From [Mycobacterium] manitobense (GTDB lineage Bacteria; Actinomycetota; Actinomycetes; Mycobacteriales; Mycobacteriaceae): 64,000 nucleotides of DNA. Below are positions 52,141-60,139 of the stretch, one piece after another; position 1 is the stretch's first letter, and each line of letters begins with the position of its first letter. The notes beneath the pieces were generated by a model. It was not told the DNA's origin, did no database searches, and saw nothing but the letters and a program-made list of their open reading frames with translations. The translations under genes and the position numbers were made by a program. The DNA lies in the NCBI RefSeq assembly GCF_025821665.1, contig NZ_JACKSJ010000016.1, positions 1-64,000 on the forward strand. The letters run 5' to 3'.

Positions 52141-52200
52141 CGCGAGTGTGAAACGTGGGCGGAATTCGGGCCGATTCTCCGCCCACGTTTCACACTCGCG
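52141..52200. repeat. Long perfect palindrome (23-bp arms) after ku
   Basis: The left arm 52141-52163 begins CGCGAGTGTGAAACGTGGGC and the right arm 52178-52200 is its exact complement, around a 14-nt loop. It lies 10 bp after the ku stop and 4 bp before the stop of the convergent TetR gene. No T-run is present. It shares the outer CGCGAGT end with the palindrome at 39503. Confidence 0.9.
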
Positions 52201-52204
52201 CGGG

Positions 52205-52762
52205 TCAACGCTGGAGCAGCTGCGCGAGCGCGGCGTCGAACCGGTCGCCGGAAACAACCGACGCCGGGTCGAGTTCCGTTTGGATCAAGAGTCCGTAGAA
52301 CATCGCCAGTGCCAGCGTCGCGGCGTCATCACCCCCGTCGCCGAACCCGAGGAGCCGCGCGATCGCCGGCCGGGTGCGGGTGAACCCGTCGGCGAGTTGA
52401 TCGCGAACTACCGTGTCATGGCGCGCCATCGCGACGGCCGCGAAGAAGTTCTGCACCAGCCCGGCGTGGCGCCGTCGGGTCCGCTCGACGACCGCATTGA
52501 CATCATTCAGCCGCTGGGATCCTTCGGCGGTGCCTAACCCAGACAGGCCTTGCTGCACCTCCTCCAGCCAGCGATCGAGGCCCTCGATCACCGCCGCCGT
52601 CACAAGCGCGTCCTTTGAACCGAAGTGATAGCCGATCGACGCCAGATTGGCGCCCGCCTCGTCGGCGACCTCGCGGGCGGTGACGCGATTGAGTGGCAAC
52701 CGTTCGAGACACCGCATCGCGCCGGCGAGTAGTTGCTCGCGGTTGCTGCGCTGGGGGCTCAT
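52205..52762 (-). CDS. TetR family transcriptional regulator
   Basis: A 185-residue regulator with the N-terminal HTH LLAGAMRCLERLPLNRVTAREVADEAGANLASIGYHFGSKDAL and a helical C-terminal domain. It is divergent from a DoxX-family gene; the 50-bp gap contains a clear dyad that fits a TetR operator. The probable target is the DoxX gene and itself. Confidence 0.9.
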   Translation of the reverse strand: MSPQRSNREQLLAGAMRCLERLPLNRVTAREVADEAGANLASIGYHFGSKDALVTAAVIEGLDRWLEEVQQGLSGLGTAEGSQRLNDVNAVVERTRRRHAGLVQNFFAAVAMARHDTVVRDQLADGFTRTRPAIARLLGFGDGGDDAATLALAMFYGLLIQTELDPASVVSGDRFDAALAQLLQR

Positions 52763-52781
52763 CGATCTCCTCCGGTCTTGT

Positions 52782-52811
52782 CACCAATCTATACAAATGT
52801 TTACATTGGTG
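52782..52811. promoter_or_regulatory. Probable TetR operator at the DoxX promoter
   Basis: CACCAAT (52782-52788) and ATTGGTG (52805-52811) form perfect 7-bp arms around 16 bp of AT-rich sequence (CTATACAAATGTTTAC). The dyad overlaps the probable -10 and ends one base before the DoxX ATG at 52813. Confidence 0.65.
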
Positions 52812-52812
52812 C

Positions 52813-53148
52813 ATGGCGCTCATCATCGTGTCGGCGATCCTGGCGGCGATACTCGCGGCCTCGGCGGGGATGAAGCTGACGCACCGTCCTGCGGTGGTCG
52901 AGAGCTACCGGCGCGCGGGCGTTCCCGAGCGTTGGCTGAACGGACTCGCCGTCCTGCTGTTGATCGCTGCCTGCGCGCTGATCGCCGGACTGTGGTGGCA
53001 ACCCGCCGGCCTCGCCGCGGGCGGGTTCCTCACGGCGTACTTCGTCGTCGCGACGGCGTTCCACCTCCGCGCCCGCGACACCGGGCGGATCGGCGTGCCC
53101 CTGGTTCTCGCCGCGCTCTCACTCGCCGTCGTGAGCGAGCACCTCTAA
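52813..53148 (+). CDS. DoxX family membrane protein
   Basis: A 111-residue protein with four membrane helices, SAILAAILAASAGMKLTHRP first, GVPERWLNGLAVLLLIAACALIAGL next. The AGMKL and GVP...L pattern matches the DoxX-like family found beside TetR regulators. The start ATG lies directly after the operator dyad, so the message is nearly leaderless. Function is unknown; family members have been linked to redox stress in mycobacteria. Confidence 0.82.
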   Translation: MALIIVSAILAAILAASAGMKLTHRPAVVESYRRAGVPERWLNGLAVLLLIAACALIAGLWWQPAGLAAGGFLTAYFVVATAFHLRARDTGRIGVPLVLAALSLAVVSEHL

Positions 53149-53160
53149 CCGCGCCGTCTT

Positions 53161-53178
53161 ACTAGAACGTGTTCCAGA
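53161..53178. promoter_or_regulatory. KstR-type operator upstream of SDR operon
   Basis: ACTAGAAC-gt-GTTCCAGA; the core 53163-53176 fits TNNAACNNGTTNNA, and the left arm is identical to that of the box at 10960. It lies 64 bp before the GTG at 53242. The downstream GGAGACGACGTG leader is also shared with the gene at 11010. Confidence 0.65.
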
Positions 53179-53241
53179 AATCGCCCACCAAGCGTCCGCG
53201 GCCTTGTTACGGTGTCGCCCGGCGACAGAAGTGGAGACGAC

Positions 53242-54033
53242 GTGATCCTTGACAGATTCCGGCTCGACGACCAGGTGGCGGTGGTGACCGGAGCCGGTCG
53301 CGGGCTGGGGGCCGCGATGGCGGTGGCATTCGCGGAAGCCGGTGCGGACGTGGTGATCGCGGCCCGCACGCAGTCTCAACTCGAGGAGGTGGCGGAGCAG
53401 ATCGCCGCGACCGGCCGACGCGCCCACGTCGTCGTCGCGGACCTCGCCCGCCCCGAGTCCACGGCCGAACTCGCACAGGCGGCGGTCGAAGCCTTCGGCA
53501 CACTAGACATCGTCGTCAACAACGTCGGCGGCACCATGCCCAACGCGCTGCTGAGCACCTCCACCAAGGACATGCGTGACGCGTTCACCTTCAACGTCGC
53601 CACCGCCCATGCGCTCACCGCGGCCGCCGCACCGCTGATGCTCGAGCACTCCGGCGGCGGCAGCATCATCAACATCACCTCGACGATGAGCCGGCTGGCC
53701 GGCCGTGGCTTCGCCGCGTACGGCACCGCCAAAGCTGCACTCGCGCACTACACCCGCCTGAGCGCTCTGGACCTGTGTCCACGCATCCGCGTCAACGCGA
53801 TCGCGCCCGGTTCGATACTCACCTCCGCACTCGACATCGTCGCCTCGAACGACGACCTGCGTCAGCCGATGGAGAAGGCCACCCCGATGCGCAGACTCGG
53901 CGACCCGCAGGACATCGCCGCGGCCGCGGTGTATCTCGCGTCGCCGGCGGGCAGCTACCTGACCGGCACGACGCTCGAGGTCGACGGCGGCCTCACCTTC
54001 CCGAATCTCGACCTGCCCATCCCCGATCTGTGA
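53242..54033 (+). CDS. SDR family oxidoreductase under KstR-type operator
   Basis: A 263-residue classical [11 protein letters not shown] at about 16, NNVGG in place of NNAG at about 90, the catalytic Ser in NITSTMS, and YGTAK at about 160. The end is [22 protein letters not shown] 53242 with GGAG upstream is preferred to a GTG at 53212. Size and gene order with the next gene and mntH recall Rv0927c-Rv0924c of M. tuberculosis (from memory). The upstream box suggests sterol-linked control. Confidence 0.88.
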   Translation: MILDRFRLDDQVAVVTGAGRGLGAAMAVAFAEAGADVVIAARTQSQLEEVAEQIAATGRRAHVVVADLARPESTAELAQAAVEAFGTLDIVVNNVGGTMPNALLSTSTKDMRDAFTFNVATAHALTAAAAPLMLEHSGGGSIINITSTMSRLAGRGFAAYGTAKAALAHYTRLSALDLCPRIRVNAIAPGSILTSALDIVASNDDLRQPMEKATPMRRLGDPQDIAAAAVYLASPAGSYLTGTTLEVDGGLTFPNLDLPIPDL

Positions 54034-54043
54034 GGACACATCC

Positions 54044-55114
54044 ATGACCATCAGAGTCGCGCAGATCGGCACCGGCAACGTCGGCGGCCATGCGCTCACC
54101 CAACTGATCACCGACCCGCGGTTCGAGCTGGCCGGCGTGTGGGTGTCGTCAGAGGCCAAGGCGGGCAAGGACGCCGCCGAACTGGTCGGGCTGGCCGACG
54201 CCACCGGGGTGCTCACCACGAACGACCTCGACGAGATCCTCGCCGCCAAGCCGGATTGCGCGGTCTACACGGCGATGGCCGACAACCGGCTTCCCGAGGC
54301 GCTCGAGGACTACCGGCGCATCCTGTCCGCCGGCGTGAACGTCGTCGGCAGCGGCCCGGTGTTCCTCCAATACCCGTGGCAGGTGCTGCCGCCCGAACTC
54401 GTCGACCCGATCGAGACGGCCACCCGCGAGGGCGGCTCGAGCCTGTTCGTCAACGGCATCGATCCCGGATTCGCCAACGACCTGCTCCCCCTTGCGCTGG
54501 CCGGCACCTGCCAGAGCATCGAGCAGGTGCGCTGCATGGAGATCATCAACTACGACACCTACGACAGCGCCACGGTGATGTTCGATGTGATGGGCTTCGG
54601 GAAGGCGCTCGACGACCTGCCGATGCTGCTGCAGCCCGGGGTGCTCAGCCTGGCGTGGGGGTCAGTCGTCCGGCAGCTCGCTGCGGGTATCGGCATCGAA
54701 CTCGACGAGGTCAACGAGACCTATGAGCGCGTGCCCGCGCCGGATGATTTCGACATCGCCTCCGGCCACATCGCGAAGGGCACCGCCGCGGCGTTGCGGT
54801 TCGAGGTGCGGGGCATCAAGAACGGTGAGGTGGCCGTCGTGCTCGAACACGTCACCCGACTGCGCGACGACCTCTGCCCCGAATGGCCACAGCCGGCACA
54901 GGAGGGTGGGTCGTACCGCATCGAGATCACCGGCGAGCCGACGTACGCGCTCGACCTCTGTTTGAGCAGCCCGAACGGCGACCACAATCACGCCGGTCTG
55001 GTCGCCACCGCCGCCCGGATCGTGAACGCGATACCCGACGTCGTGGCCGCCGTGCCCGGCATCAGGACGACGCTCGACTTGCCTCTCAGTACCTGGAAAA
55101 CCGCTGTACGCTGA
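54044..55114 (+). CDS. DapB-fold NAD(P)-dependent dehydrogenase-like protein
   Basis: A 356-residue protein. The N-terminal Rossmann domain starts RVAQIGTGNVGGHALTQLI, and AAKPDCAVYTAMADNR and AGVNVVGSGPVFL follow. The C-terminal half, with FVNGIDPGFANDLLPLAL, resembles mycobacterial proteins labelled dihydrodipicolinate reductase-like. It is not the DapB of lysine synthesis. It starts 10 bp after the SDR stop with a common transcript likely; the pair may act on the same carbonyl substrate. Confidence 0.82.
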   Translation: MTIRVAQIGTGNVGGHALTQLITDPRFELAGVWVSSEAKAGKDAAELVGLADATGVLTTNDLDEILAAKPDCAVYTAMADNRLPEALEDYRRILSAGVNVVGSGPVFLQYPWQVLPPELVDPIETATREGGSSLFVNGIDPGFANDLLPLALAGTCQSIEQVRCMEIINYDTYDSATVMFDVMGFGKALDDLPMLLQPGVLSLAWGSVVRQLAAGIGIELDEVNETYERVPAPDDFDIASGHIAKGTAAALRFEVRGIKNGEVAVVLEHVTRLRDDLCPEWPQPAQEGGSYRIEITGEPTYALDLCLSSPNGDHNHAGLVATAARIVNAIPDVVAAVPGIRTTLDLPLSTWKTAVR

Positions 55115-55156
55115 CGGAACCCACTCGGGGATCACCGAACAAGAAAGAGCGCGCAC

Positions 55157-55414
55157 ATGAGGACCACCCTCCGCTATCTCACACCGCTGCTCGCCGCAGG
55201 CGGTGCCGCCGTGGCCATCCTGGCCGCACCAGCCGCGGGTGCCGCGCCCGGCCTTCCGCAGTGCGTCAACACCGGTGGCTCAGCGGCTCTGGGCGGCTCG
55301 TCGACCCTGTGCGAGTCACCGGGCAACGCACAGCTCAATGCCACGCCGCCCGTCTATGCCTACCCGTGGTCCGACGAGTACTACGGCCCGGCGATGATGA
55401 TCGGCGGTTGGTAG
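55157..55414 (+). CDS. Small secreted protein
   Basis: An 85-residue precursor. Signal peptide residues 1-30 (RTTLRYLTPLLAAGGAAVAI..., cleavage after GAA). The mature 55 residues contain LPQCVNTGG and TLCESPGNAQ, two cysteines, and an aromatic C-terminus YAYPWSDEYYGPAMMIGGW. GAAAGAGCGCGC precedes the ATG. It is followed by a stable hairpin. Function unknown. Confidence 0.78.
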   Translation: MRTTLRYLTPLLAAGGAAVAILAAPAAGAAPGLPQCVNTGGSAALGGSSTLCESPGNAQLNATPPVYAYPWSDEYYGPAMMIGGW

Positions 55415-55429
55415 CAGCACGAACCATGG

Positions 55430-55459
55430 CCGACCGGCGGCTTGAACGCCGGCGGTCGG
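55430..55459 (+). terminator. GC-rich hairpin after small secreted protein gene
   Basis: CCGACCGGCGGC (55430-55441) and GCCGGCGGTCGG (55448-55459) pair at 11 of 12 positions around TTGAAC. There is no T-run, but the position 15 bp after the stop suggests a mycobacterial I-shaped terminator. Confidence 0.55.
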
Positions 55460-55493
55460 GGTATCGGCGTCGAAGCGATGCGGGTGCCCTGGC

Positions 55494-55523
55494 TTGACGG
55501 CCAGGTTTCGGTTAACCTAACTT
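55494..55523 (+). promoter_or_regulatory. mntH promoter with MntR/DtxR-like dyad
   Basis: TTGACG (55494-55499), 18 bp, then TAACTT (55518-55523). Overlapping the spacer and -10 is the near-palindrome TTCGGTTAACCTAA (55507-55520), one mismatched pair. The position over the promoter suits a metal-dependent DtxR-family repressor such as MntR. Confidence 0.55.
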
Positions 55524-55560
55524 TTCTATTCGCATTGCCGGATAGAGAAGGGGTTCGTGG

Positions 55561-56787
55561 GTGCTGCGAGACACCGCCACGCCGCTGAAGCCGGGATTCC
55601 TGCTGCTCGGCCCGGCCTTCGTGGCCGCGATCGCCTACGTCGACCCCGGCAACGTCGCCGCCAACGTCAGCGCGGGCGCGCAGTACGGCTTCCTGCTGGT
55701 CTGGGTGATCCTGCTCGCCAACGTGATGGCGGGCCTTGTGCAGTACCTGTCGGCGAAACTCGGACTCGTCACCGGCCGGACGCTGCCCGAGGCGGTCGCC
55801 GACAACACCCGCACCCCGACCCGCATCGCATACTGGCTGCAGGCAGAACTCGTCGCGATGGCCACCGATCTCGCCGAGGTGGTCGGCGGTGCGATCGCTC
55901 TCTACCTGTTGTTCGACCTGCCGCTGCTGGTGGGCGGCGTGATCACCGGTGTGGTGTCACTGCTGCTGCTGGCGGTGCAGAATCGCCGCGGTCAGCAGGT
56001 GTTCGAACGGGTCATCAGCGGTCTGTTGCTCGTCATCGCGATCGGATTCCTCACCAGCCTTTTCGTCGAGGCACCCGCGGCGAGTGACGTTGTGGGCGGC
56101 CTGATTCCACGGTTCGACGGCGCGGAGAGCGTGCTGCTGGCCACCGCGATGCTGGGCGCGACGGTGATGCCGCACGCGGTGTACCTGCACTCCGGTCTGG
56201 CCCGCGACCGGCACGGCCGCCCGGACGCCGGCGCACCGCGCCGCCGGATGCTGCGCATCACCCGTGTGGACGTCGCGCTGGCGATGCTCGTCGCGGGCGC
56301 GGTCAACCTCGCCATGCTGCTGGTCGCGGCCACCAACCTGCAGGGCATGGAGAACACCGACTCGATCGAGGGCGCCTATGCCGCCGTGCAGAACTCGCTC
56401 GGCCAGACGGTCGCGCTGTTCTTCGCGGTCGGCCTGCTCGCCTCCGGGCTGGCATCGTCGTCGGTCGGCGCCTACGCGGGCGCCATGATCATGCAGGGCC
56501 TGCTGCGCCGCTCCTATCCCCTGCTGCTGCGCCGTCTGGTCACCCTCGTCCCGGCGCTCGCCATCCTGGCGATCGGCATCGATCCCAGCCGCGCCCTGGT
56601 GGTGTCGCAGGTCGTGCTGTCGTTCGGCATCCCGTTCGCGCTGATCCCGTTGATTCGCCTGACCGCGGACCGGACGCTGATGGGCGACGACGCCAACCAC
56701 CGGGTGACCACCACACTCGGGTGGCTGGTCGCCGTGCTGATCAGCGTGCTCAACGTGGTGCTGATCTACCTGACCGTCCGAGGCTGA
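55561..56787 (+). CDS. mntH: NRAMP family divalent metal (Mn2+) transporter
   Basis: A 408-residue transporter with eleven or so membrane helices. The metal-binding helix 1 motif DPGN is at about 27 (AYVDPGNVAANV), and helix 6 carries ATVMPHAVYLHS (MPH). These are the defining NRAMP metal ligands. The GTG at 55561 follows GAAGGGG. Manganese uptake is the expected role. The dyad in the promoter supports Mn-responsive control. Confidence 0.93.
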   Translation: MLRDTATPLKPGFLLLGPAFVAAIAYVDPGNVAANVSAGAQYGFLLVWVILLANVMAGLVQYLSAKLGLVTGRTLPEAVADNTRTPTRIAYWLQAELVAMATDLAEVVGGAIALYLLFDLPLLVGGVITGVVSLLLLAVQNRRGQQVFERVISGLLLVIAIGFLTSLFVEAPAASDVVGGLIPRFDGAESVLLATAMLGATVMPHAVYLHSGLARDRHGRPDAGAPRRRMLRITRVDVALAMLVAGAVNLAMLLVAATNLQGMENTDSIEGAYAAVQNSLGQTVALFFAVGLLASGLASSSVGAYAGAMIMQGLLRRSYPLLLRRLVTLVPALAILAIGIDPSRALVVSQVVLSFGIPFALIPLIRLTADRTLMGDDANHRVTTTLGWLVAVLISVLNVVLIYLTVRG

Positions 56788-56918
56788 CCTCAGGGCTTCC
56801 TGGCGAGCTGGTACTGCACATTTGCGGGCATCGACGGGCGTCCCACCTCGGACGGCGGTCGGCGTTCCTCGCGGTAAAGTCGTGAATCAGTGCTCATCCA
56901 CACCACTGTCAGAGGCTG

Positions 56919-57989
56919 ATGCGTCCCGCTCACACCTACTTCGCGTACGGGTCCAACCTGTGCGTGCGGCAGATGGCGCAGCGATGCCCGGGCGCCGTCG
57001 ACCCGCGGCCGGCGATGCTGGCCGACCACGACTGGCTGATCAACGAACGCGGCGTGGCCACGGTCGAACCGTTCGACGGCTCACAGGTGCACGGAGTGCT
57101 GTGGCGGCTCACCGACCACGACCTGGCCACGCTCGACAGCGCCGAGGGCGTCCCCGTGCGCTACCGCCGCGACCGGATGACGGTGCACACCGATGACGGG
57201 CCGGCCGACGCGTGGGTGTACATCGACCACCGGGTCGAACCGGGCCCGCCGCGGCCCGGCTATCTCGAGCGCATCATCGACGGCGCCGAGCATCACGGGC
57301 TGCCGCACCGCTGGGTCGAATTCCTCCGCCGGTGGGATCCGGCGCACTGGCCTAACCGTTCGGGTACTACGAACGACGAAGGCCCGCAAACGCTTTCCGA
57401 GCTGCTCGCCGACCGCGCCGTCGTCGAGGACAGCACGCTGCGATCGCGCTTCGGGTTCCTCGCCATCCACGGCGGCGGTCTTGAGCAGATGACCGACGTC
57501 ATCGCCGAGCGCGCCGCCGACGCCGCAGGCGCGTCGGTGTACGTGGTGCGCCACCCCGACCACTACCCGCACCACCTGCCGTCCGCGCGCTACCTCGCCG
57601 CACAGTCCCCGCGCCTCGCCGAGTTCCTCGACCACGTCGAGGTCGCGGTGTCGCTGCACGGATACGGCCGCATCGGCCGCAGCACCCAGTTGCTGGCCGG
57701 CGGGCGCAACCGCGCGCTGGCCGACCATCTGGCCGAGCACGTCGAGGTGCCCGGCTACCAGGTCGTCACCGACCTCGACGCAATTCCGCGGGAGCTGCGG
57801 GGGCTGCACCCGGACAACCCGGTCAACAGGGTGCGCGCGGGCGGTGCCCAGCTCGAACTGACACCGCGGGTGCGGGGCCTGAGCCCCCGCAGCCCGCTGC
57901 CGGGCGACGACGGCCTGTCCCCGGCGACGTCGGCCCTGGTGCAGGGGCTGGTCGCGGCCGCACGGAGCTGGCAGCCACCCGCTCCGTAG
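56919..57989 (+). CDS. Gamma-glutamylcyclotransferase / poly-gamma-glutamate hydrolase fusion
   Basis: A 356-residue two-domain protein. Residues about 5-125 form a GGCT fold: YFAYGSNL at 7-14, then VHGVLWRLTDHDLATLDSAEG with the probable catalytic Glu76. Residues about 160-325 resemble the phage-type poly-gamma-glutamate hydrolase family: FLAIHGGGLEQMTD at 179-192 (zinc His184 and Glu189), ASVYVVRHPDH, VAVSLHGYGR (His247) and LAGGRNRALADHLAEHV. Both domains act on gamma-glutamyl bonds, one releasing 5-oxoproline. AGAGG precedes the ATG. No signal peptide, so it acts in the cytoplasm. Confidence 0.85.
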   Translation: MRPAHTYFAYGSNLCVRQMAQRCPGAVDPRPAMLADHDWLINERGVATVEPFDGSQVHGVLWRLTDHDLATLDSAEGVPVRYRRDRMTVHTDDGPADAWVYIDHRVEPGPPRPGYLERIIDGAEHHGLPHRWVEFLRRWDPAHWPNRSGTTNDEGPQTLSELLADRAVVEDSTLRSRFGFLAIHGGGLEQMTDVIAERAADAAGASVYVVRHPDHYPHHLPSARYLAAQSPRLAEFLDHVEVAVSLHGYGRIGRSTQLLAGGRNRALADHLAEHVEVPGYQVVTDLDAIPRELRGLHPDNPVNRVRAGGAQLELTPRVRGLSPRSPLPGDDGLSPATSALVQGLVAAARSWQPPAP

Positions 57990-58053
57990 CGGCGACGGGG
58001 ATCACATCCACGCCCGCGGCCATCCGTGCGCGCGGCGACTCCGAATACCGGGT

Positions 58054-58857
58054 GTGGAAAGTTCATGCATCGCGCAGGCCCCTGCGCTGTACCGGACCCG
58101 GGTGACGCATCTGCGCCGTTCACCGGTGCACCACTACTTCGAGAACAGTGGTTACTCCTGGTACGTCGACGTCGACGACCTGCCGCGGCTGCCGCGCTGG
58201 CTGCGGCCGTTCGCGCGGTTCGAGGCCGAGGACCATTTCACCGGCGGCCCCAACGAGTCACTGCGGCACCGCATCGACAGGTTCCTGGCCGAGCGCGACA
58301 TCGACCTGCGCGGCGGCCGCATCACCGCGCTGCTGCAGGCCCGGGTGCTCGGCTACGTGTACAACCCGCTGTCGCTGTACTGGTGCCACGACGCCGACGG
58401 CACCCTGCGCCACGTCATCGCCGAGGTGCACAACACCCACGGTGAGCGGCACGCCTACCTGCTGCCGCCGTCGGGCGAGCAGCCCGTCATGGTGCGCAAG
58501 CGGATCTACGCCTCGGCCTTCAACGGGGTCGACGGCTACTACCTGGTGCGCGCACCGCGGCCGGCCGAGGCCGTCGACGTGTCGATCTCCCTGCACCGCG
58601 ACCAGCACCCGGCATTCGTGGCCACCCTGCGCGGCACGCGGCGATCCGCAGGCCCGGCCCAGGTGCTGTGGATGCAGCTGACGGCGCCCGCGGCGCCGCT
58701 GATGGGCCGCTGGAGCATGAAGGTGCAGGGCGCCCTGCTGTGGCTGCGGCGGGTGCCGGTGGTGCCGCGCCATGCCGAAGGATGCCCGGTGACGCATGAA
58801 ACCGATTCGCCCGCAACGCCTCTGATCGCACGCGAGTCCAGATCGCAATTATTATGA
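58054..58857 (+). CDS. DUF1365 domain protein
   Basis: A 267-residue protein. PALYRTRVTHLRRSPVHHYFENSGYSWYVDVDDLPRLP, LQARVLGYVYNPLSLYWCHD and EVHNTHGERHAYLL are hallmark DUF1365 segments. In M. tuberculosis the homologue sits in the ufaA1-sigK-rskA neighbourhood (from memory). Here it directly precedes sigK with the two intermediate genes missing. Family members are tied to modified fatty acid synthesis. GTG at 58054 is taken as the start. Confidence 0.88.
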   Translation: MESSCIAQAPALYRTRVTHLRRSPVHHYFENSGYSWYVDVDDLPRLPRWLRPFARFEAEDHFTGGPNESLRHRIDRFLAERDIDLRGGRITALLQARVLGYVYNPLSLYWCHDADGTLRHVIAEVHNTHGERHAYLLPPSGEQPVMVRKRIYASAFNGVDGYYLVRAPRPAEAVDVSISLHRDQHPAFVATLRGTRRSAGPAQVLWMQLTAPAAPLMGRWSMKVQGALLWLRRVPVVPRHAEGCPVTHETDSPATPLIARESRSQLL

Positions 58858-58889
58858 CGTTGCTGCTGTGTCCGGTTAGGCTACCGCTC

Positions 58890-59435
58890 GTGACCACCGA
58901 CCTCGACGATTTGCTGCGTCGGGTCGCACAGCGGGACGCCGACGCGTTCGCCACGTTCTACGACCAGACCCGCTCCCGCGTGTTCGGCATGGTCACCCGA
59001 GTGCTGCGCGACCCCGGTTACAGCGAAGAGACCACGCAGGACGTCTACCTGCAGGTCTGGCGGTCGGCCGGTAACTACGACCCGACCGCCGGCTCTCCCC
59101 TGGCGTGGCTGCTCACCCTCGCGCACCGCCGCGCCGTCGACCGGGTGCGCTCCGAGCAGGCGGGCTCCGTGCGCGAATCGCGCTACGGCGCGGCCACCGT
59201 CGAGCCGCCCGTCGACCACGTCGCCGAGGCCGCGATCAACCACGACGAGCGCCGCCGGGTGACCGCCTGCCTGGACTCGCTCACCGAGGTGCAGCGCGAG
59301 GCGATCCAGCTGGCCTACTACGACGGGATGACCTACGTCCAGGTCTCCGAGCGGCTGTCGGCGAACCTGGCCACCATCAAGTCACGGATGCGTGATGCCA
59401 TCCGCGGACTGCGTCGCTGCCTGGGGGTCTCATGA
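58890..59435 (+). CDS. sigK: ECF sigma factor SigK
   Basis: A 181-residue ECF sigma factor. Region 2 is FATFYDQTRSRVFGMVTRVLRDPGYSEETTQDVYLQVW and region 4 is LDSLTEVQREAIQLAYYDGMTYVQVSERLSANLATIKSRMRD. The RRAVDRVRSEQAG and ESRYGAA segments match mycobacterial SigK closely. GTG 58890 gives the expected N-terminus TTDLDDLLRRVAQ. The following anti-sigma gene starts inside its stop (ATGA). SigK controls secreted antigens in tubercle bacilli; those targets are not in this window. Confidence 0.92.
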   Translation: MTTDLDDLLRRVAQRDADAFATFYDQTRSRVFGMVTRVLRDPGYSEETTQDVYLQVWRSAGNYDPTAGSPLAWLLTLAHRRAVDRVRSEQAGSVRESRYGAATVEPPVDHVAEAAINHDERRRVTACLDSLTEVQREAIQLAYYDGMTYVQVSERLSANLATIKSRMRDAIRGLRRCLGVS

Positions 59436-60139
59436 CCGGGCCGGTGGAAGACGACCTGATCGAGCTCGCGACTCCGTATGCGCTGCACGCGATTCCCGAG
59501 TCCGACCTCGACGACATCGAGCGGCGCCTTGCCGACGCCCCGGCAGAGGTGGTGCGCGCCTTCGACGACGAGGTGCGCGCCGTGCGGGAGACCATGGCGA
59601 TCCTCTCGGCAGGCACGGCGGTCGACCCGCCGGATCAGCTGCGCGACCGCGTGCTCGGCGTCGTCGCCGACGACCCGGTACGCCAACTGCGGCCGAGGCG
59701 GTGGCAGAAGGCGGTGCTCGCCGCGGCCGCGGTGCTCGTGGTCGGACTCGGCGCGCTCGGGGTGGGCTACGCACTGCGGCCCGCGCCCACGCCGTCCACC
59801 GCCGAGCAGGTGTTCGCCGCGCCGGACGTGCGCACGGTGTCGGGTCCGATCCCGACCGGCGGCACGGCGACATTGGTGTTCTCGCGGGACCGCAACGCCG
59901 GCGTGCTGGTGATGAACAACGTCGCGCCGCCCGAACAGGGCACGGTGTACCAGATGTGGCTGGTCGGGTCGGAGGGCGCGGAGTCGGCGGGCACCATGGA
60001 CGCCAAGGCCGTGGCCCCGTCCACCACCGCGGTGCTGCCCGATCTCGGGGACTCGAACGCGCTGGCCTTCACGGTGGAACCGGGCTCGGGCTCACAGGCG
60101 CCGACCACACCTGTGTTCGCCGAACTGCCGCTGGTCTAA
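59432..60139 (+). CDS. rskA: Anti-sigma-K factor RskA
   Basis: A 235-residue single-pass membrane protein. Residues 1-80 form the cytoplasmic SigK-binding domain (DLIELATPYALHAIPESDLDDIERRL). A TM helix spans about 91-116. The extracytoplasmic part carries NNVAPPEQGTVYQMWLVG, the RskA-family core. Release of SigK normally needs regulated proteolysis of this protein. Its gene overlaps the stop of the convergent glutamate-cysteine ligase gene by 4 bp. Confidence 0.93.
   Translation: MTGPVEDDLIELATPYALHAIPESDLDDIERRLADAPAEVVRAFDDEVRAVRETMAILSAGTAVDPPDQLRDRVLGVVADDPVRQLRPRRWQKAVLAAAAVLVVGLGALGVGYALRPAPTPSTAEQVFAAPDVRTVSGPIPTGGTATLVFSRDRNAGVLVMNNVAPPEQGTVYQMWLVGSEGAESAGTMDAKAVAPSTTAVLPDLGDSNALAFTVEPGSGSQAPTTPVFAELPLV

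Noticed and set aside
55507..55520. IdeR iron box at mntH
   Set aside because: The dyad shares GGTTA/TAACC with IdeR sites but does not match the 19-bp spacing; MntR/DtxR-type is the better description.
56790..56897. Possible 35-codon gene on the minus strand between mntH and the GGCT fusion
   Set aside because: It has an ATG and an ordinary composition, but no good ribosome-binding site and no recognisable family. Not enough to call.
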